Source: Monoplex corrugatus (taxonomy: Eukaryota > Mollusca > Gastropoda > Littorinimorpha > Ranellidae). Taken from it: DNA of 64,000 bases. How positions within the stretch are numbered: position 1 is the first letter of the stretch; the number at the start of each line of letters is the position of its first letter. Below, piece by piece: positions 59,950-64,000 of this stretch. Location of the stretch: positions 53,749,442-53,813,441 of the forward strand of contig CM060307.1 in the NCBI GenBank assembly GCA_030674185.1. The letters run 5' to 3'. A program made the translations under genes and the position numbers. Below the pieces are notes generated by a model. The model was not told where the DNA came from, ran no database searches, and saw nothing but the letters and a program-made list of their open reading frames with translations.

Positions 59950-60430
59950 CAAGAGGAACAATACAATACAAGACAACACAATGCAATGCAATACAGCACA
60001 GTACAATACGATACAATACGATACGACACGATACGATACAATACGACCAATTCAATACAATACAATACAACACGATACGATACGATACAAAACAATACGA
60101 TCAATATTCATTACAATACAATACATACAATACGATGCGATACGATACGATGCAAAGCGATGCGATACGATAATATACGATGCAATGCATTACGATACGA
60201 TACGATGCGATGCGATACGATACGATACGATTCGATCCTATTCAATTCGATGCAATGCGATGCATTACGATACGATACAATAAACTGCGACGAATTCAAT
60301 ATAATGCAATGCAATACAACAGGACAGACTACAATGCATTACAACACAATACACGATAACACAATACAATGCACTAAAGTGCAATACAACACAGTGCGAC
60401 ATAATGCTGTGCAATATAATATTGTGCAAC
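59950..60430. repeat. ATACA/ATACG pentanucleotide field
   Basis: Imperfect five-base units (ATACA, ATACG, ATGCG, ACAAT) produce long Tyr/Thr/Ile- and Cys/Ile/Val-rich frames on either strand that are not genes. Confidence 0.93.
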
Positions 60431-60944
60431 ATGATACAATGTAACATATAATGCAATACAATATAATTCAGTGCAACACAATGTAATAGAGTGCAATACA
60501 ATATAATTCAGTGCAACACAATGCAATAGACTGCAATACAATATGATTCAGTGCAACACAATGTAATAGAGTGCAATACAATATGATTCAGTGCAACACA
60601 ATGCAGTAGAGTGCAATACAATATGATTCAGTGCAACACAATGTAACAGAGTGCAATACAATATAATTCAGTGCAACACAATGCAATAGAGTGCAATACA
60701 ATATAATTCAGTGCAACACAATGTAATAGAGTGCAATACAATATAATTCAGTGCAACACAATGTAATAGAGTGCAATACAATATAATTCAGTGCAACACA
60801 ATGTAATAGAGTGCAATACAATATAATTCAGTGCAACACAATGTAATAGAGTGCAATACAATATAATTCAGTACAACACATGTAATAGAGTGCAACACAA
60901 TGTAATTCAATGCAACACAATGTAATACAGCGCAACACGATGCA
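60431..60944. repeat. 40-bp tandem repeat, ~11 units
   Basis: Unit ataattcagtgcaacacaat plus gtaatagagtgcaatacaat, each half-unit built from the five-base ACAAT theme of the neighbouring field. The array resumes at 62966 after the LINE insertion. Confidence 0.93.
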
Positions 60945-60951
60945 GTACAGT
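60945..60951. repeat. target-site duplication, left copy
   Basis: GTACAGT, repeated at 62966-62972. Together they bracket the LINE and mark a single insertion into the satellite. Confidence 0.75.
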
Positions 60952-61599
60952 AACAATCTGGAACTAAATGCTGTTAAAACTAAGGAATTGATTGTGGCCA
61001 CCAGAAGATCCAAGACCCCTGTCACTCCCCTTGTGATTAAGGGAGAGTCCGTAGAAGCTGTAGAAACATTCAAGATTCTAGGTACGACAATATCAAGCTC
61101 GTTGAAGTGGGAGGAGAACACCAGCAACATTGTGTCAAAATCCCAACAAAGACTGTTCTTCCTCCGCCAACTCAAAAAGTTCGGTGTTGGTCAAAATATA
61201 CTCTACCGGGCAGTGATAGAGAGCGTACTGACCTTTTCGATCACTGTCTGGTACGGCGCCCTCCCCGCAGCCGAGAGGGAGAGGCTCAATAGAGTTGTCC
61301 GGACCGCCTCGAAAATTATTGGGACCACTTTGGAGCCCCTTGAGTCCATCTATCTTAGAAGAATGGAAAAGAAGGTCAAATCCATCGTGGCCGACGAGGG
61401 CCATCCGGCAAATACTTTCTTCTCCCCCCTCCCTTCCGGTAAACGATTCAGGTCCTTTAAGGCCAGGACAAGCCGGTCAAGCAACAGCTTCTATGTGAAG
61501 AAGGCCCGTGACACTGTCCCTACTTGTTCACGTGAGATGTGCCGGGGCTTTGGAGTTAAGGATGAGCAGAGGAGAGAGCGTGCGGATGTGTACAATTGA
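60952..61599 (+). pseudogene. LINE reverse transcriptase, C-terminal third
   Basis: The frame (stop TGA at 61597-61599) starts NNLELNAVKTKELIV (thumb), then VETFKILGTTISSSLKW, QQRLFFLRQLKKFGV, RAVIESVLTFSITVWYG, LNRVVRTASKIIG and LPSGKRFRSFKARTSRSSNS. This is the [14 protein letters not shown] tail of Jockey/CR1/Rex1-type LINE polyproteins. The catalytic YADD part is missing because of 5' truncation. The remaining frame is intact, so the insertion is recent. Confidence 0.9.
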
Positions 61600-61726
61600 C
61601 TTATGTTGGAGCAAACATTGTGTGCATAGCATTGTGGGGTTGTATGTGAGAGAGGGTATAGAGAGGGTGTGTGGGTGCATGCGTGTGCATGTTTATGTGT
61701 GTGTATTGACTCCGTGCGCGTGCGGG

Positions 61727-61777
<51 letters not shown>

Positions 61778-62965
61778 TGTGTGGGTGGATGGGGGGTCGG
61801 TTGTTGCTTATATATGTGTTTCTGTCGGCTGACTTAAAAAGTTTAACCTTGGCCTCTTAGTCTACATACTCATTTTATTTTTTACTTCAATTTGATTTTA
61901 ATGTGCATATTGCATTGCATCTTTAATCAAATTTTTCTGTACCTTCCAAAGTTGTTTTTCAATGAGTATTGCCCTTTTTGTCCATTGTTAAAAGTCCTAA
62001 CCAAGTCATCTGACTTATGATGTGCTTTTTTAACCGTACATTTTTAGAATTAGTCATAATCTTTGATATTGTATTCGACAACGAGGGAGGGGGAGAGAGA
62101 TGAAGGGAGGGAGAGGGTGAGAGAGGGATGAGAGAGAGAGTGAGAGAGAGTAAGAGTATGTGTGTACATTTGTTTATGCGTTCTTGTTCCTGTGTGTACT
62201 TTTAATGCGAATGCCAAAACAATTTCCCATTGTGATGGCCCACCACTGGATGGGTGAGGGTGGTGTGGAGAGGGGAAGGGAAAGACAGATGCGCGCTGTT
62301 AAATTAATTAGCTGGCAGGGCTAAGGTGGCTTGGATATGGACGCCTTGGCGTGAGAGTGTGTGTGTGTTGTGTGCGTGTGTTTCTTCGATTCCGTGGATG
62401 ACCGACGAATTTGTCTTTTATGATGTTGAACATTGTAATTGTTGTGATGCGTGAGTGTGATTGTATGCATAGCCAAAACATTTTCCACGTGTCTGAGCAC
62501 TGGGCTAAAATAAAATCTTGTTCTTGTTCTTCTCTTGTTTAACCTTGTCCTCTTAGTCTACATACTCATTTTATTGTATTTAACTCATTTTGATTTTAAT
62601 GTGCATATCGCGTTGCATCTTTAATCAAATTTTTTCTATACCTACCAAAGTTGTTTTTCAATGAGTATTGCCCTTTTTGTCCATTGTTAAAAGTCCTGAC
62701 CAAGGCATCTGACTCTTATGATGTGCTTTTTTAACCGTACATATTTAGATTTAGTCATTATCTTTGATATTATTTCGACAAAGAGGGAGGGGGAGAGAGA
62801 TGAGGGGAGGAAGAGGGTGAGAGAGGGGTGAAAGAGAGAGTGAGAGAGAGTAAGAGTATGTGTGTACATGTGTTTATGCGTTCTTGTGCCTATATGTATT
62901 TTAATGCGAATGCCAAAACAATTTCCCATTGTGATGCTTTGGGCTAAATAAAATTCTTGTATCTT
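60952..62965 (+). mobile_element. 5'-truncated non-LTR retrotransposon in the satellite
   Basis: Begins inside the reverse-transcriptase ORF and ends in the tail ggctaaataaaattcttgtatctt. It is flanked by 7-bp GTACAGT duplications. The 3' UTR is present twice: 61841-62237 and 62537-62936 are about 90% alike, and each is followed by its own "gggctaaa(a)taaaat.cttgt" tail. The copy is either internally duplicated or carries a second truncated copy nested at its tail. A (GT)n run at 61733-61772 lies in the 3' UTR. Confidence 0.88.
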
Positions 62966-63376
62966 GTACAGTGCAATACAATATAATTCATCGCAACACA
63001 ATGTAATACATAACAATATATCAAAATATTGTGTAACACAATGTAGCATAGTACCATACGACACCTACAAAACAGTGCAACACAATAATACAGTGATATA
63101 CAAAAAAGTTCAATAGAGTAAATTACAATGAAATACAGTGAAATACAATACAATGCAATTCAGTGCCATACATTATGATACACACAATAATGTGCAATAC
63201 AATACAGCGCAACACAATATGCTATAATACAATACAATAATTCAGCACAAGACAATACAGTGCAATACAATATGATGCATACAATACTGTGCAATACAAC
63301 ACAGTGCAGTAAATATACTGCGGTACAATACCATAATATACAACAGTTCAATACAATACAAGGCAATACAATGCTT
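62966..63376. repeat. continuation of the ACAAT satellite
   Basis: Resumes directly with gtgcaatacaatataattca, the 40-bp unit theme, then degenerates into mixed ACAAT/ATACA/ATACT units up to about 63376. Confidence 0.92.
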
Positions 63377-63504
63377 TTTCATGACTCCATTTAGTACAGT
63401 GAAAGCATGTAAGGAATTTAAGGCTATTGATTACCGCTTGAACTTAACATTAATTCCGTATGTACCCATCCTGTCAATGCACACGGCAAAAATCAACAAT
63501 AAAT

Positions 63505-63508
63505 CTGA

Positions 63509-63596
<88 letters not shown>

Positions 63597-63629
63597 TTCT
63601 CTCTCTCTCTGTCTGACTCTGTGTGTGTG

Positions 63630-63701
<72 letters not shown>

Positions 63702-63858
63702 TGTGTCTGTCTCTCTCTCTCCCTCCCTCTGTCTGTCTGTCTGTCTGTCTGTCTCTATCTCTGTCTCTGTCTCTCTGTCTCTCTGTCTCTCTGTCTCTCT
63801 GTCTCTCTGTCTCTCTTCTCTCTCTCTCTCTCTCTCTCTTCCCCCCCCCCCCCCCCCC
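63505..63858. repeat. (CT)n, (GT)n, TGTC and C-run microsatellite cluster
   Basis: (CT)n at 63511-63610, (GT)n at about 63622-63706, TCTG/TCTC units at 63720-63840, then about 18 C. Frames of 96-195 codons here are repeat artefacts. Confidence 0.96.
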
Positions 63859-64000
63859 GTGTTTTTTGGCTGTTAATTATGATTTATGTAAATGTTTGTG
63901 CCTCCTACAATAAACACACAAGCCATGACATTTTACACGTCCACAGAATTCACATTTTTCGCTGTTGATATCATTACGCTTTGCTGTTGCTGTTCAAAGT

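Noticed and set aside
60111..60501. Tyr/Ile/Val/Cys-rich frames near 60 kb
   Set aside because: Artefacts of the pentanucleotide repeat field.

Overview
This window is animal nuclear DNA. The genes are split by consensus GT-AG introns, there are several families of decayed non-LTR retrotransposons, a hAT transposon, MITEs and foldback elements, and the microsatellite load is very high: (AC)n, (CT)n, GATA/GACA and trinucleotide arrays. The style of the repeats (a short element carrying GTTAAAGATCCTGTAA, AC-tailed dispersed repeats, CR1/L2-like and RTE-like LINEs) suggests a mollusc, probably a gastropod. That taxonomic call is inference; the species cannot be read from the sequence.

Layout. 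At 1461-1650 (minus) lies the first coding exon of a cytochrome P450 whose other exons are off the left edge. Head-to-head with it, on plus, is a complete uracil-DNA glycosylase gene (UNG), eight exons from 5345 to 18116 encoding 325 residues. It has a PIP box at the N-terminus, the GQDPYHG catalytic loop and the HPSPLS loop, an E2F-like site about 100 bp upstream, and polyadenylation signals near 20115-20135. Its introns hold a nearly intact hAT transposon with a single in-frame stop, a ~280-bp-arm palindrome and MITEs.

From about 20250 to at least 44555 a large minus-strand gene converges tail-to-tail on UNG. I reconstructed twelve exons whose splice phases all agree. They encode roughly 1,310 residues of low-complexity, probably nuclear protein with Gly-Arg/AT-hook-like and basic segments. 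I do not recognise the family. One of its 3' exons carries an apparent one-base frameshift in a G-rich run. Two further exon-like minus-strand ORFs at 59.1-59.9 kb and one at 46.5-46.8 kb may be upstream parts of this gene or separate genes.

The rest is repeats. There is a 21-bp minisatellite (34.87-35.98 kb, ~53 units), a 39-bp minisatellite (54.10-55.55 kb, 37 units, open in several frames), and a pentamer-derived field (59.95-63.38 kb) with a 40-bp tandem repeat split by a LINE flanked by a 7-bp target duplication. Three same-strand copies of one CR1/L2-like LINE are present, one of them nearly full length and coding for endonuclease plus reverse transcriptase. Smaller families are a piggyBac-like TTAA MITE, a pogo/Tigger-like MITE, dispersed repeats whose tails became (AC)n microsatellites, and decayed RTE-like fragments.

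The most unusual items are the unrecognised multi-exon gene, the two coding-compatible minisatellites, the single-stop hAT inside UNG, and the retrotransposon-split satellite. I found no convincing self-contained new biochemical system.
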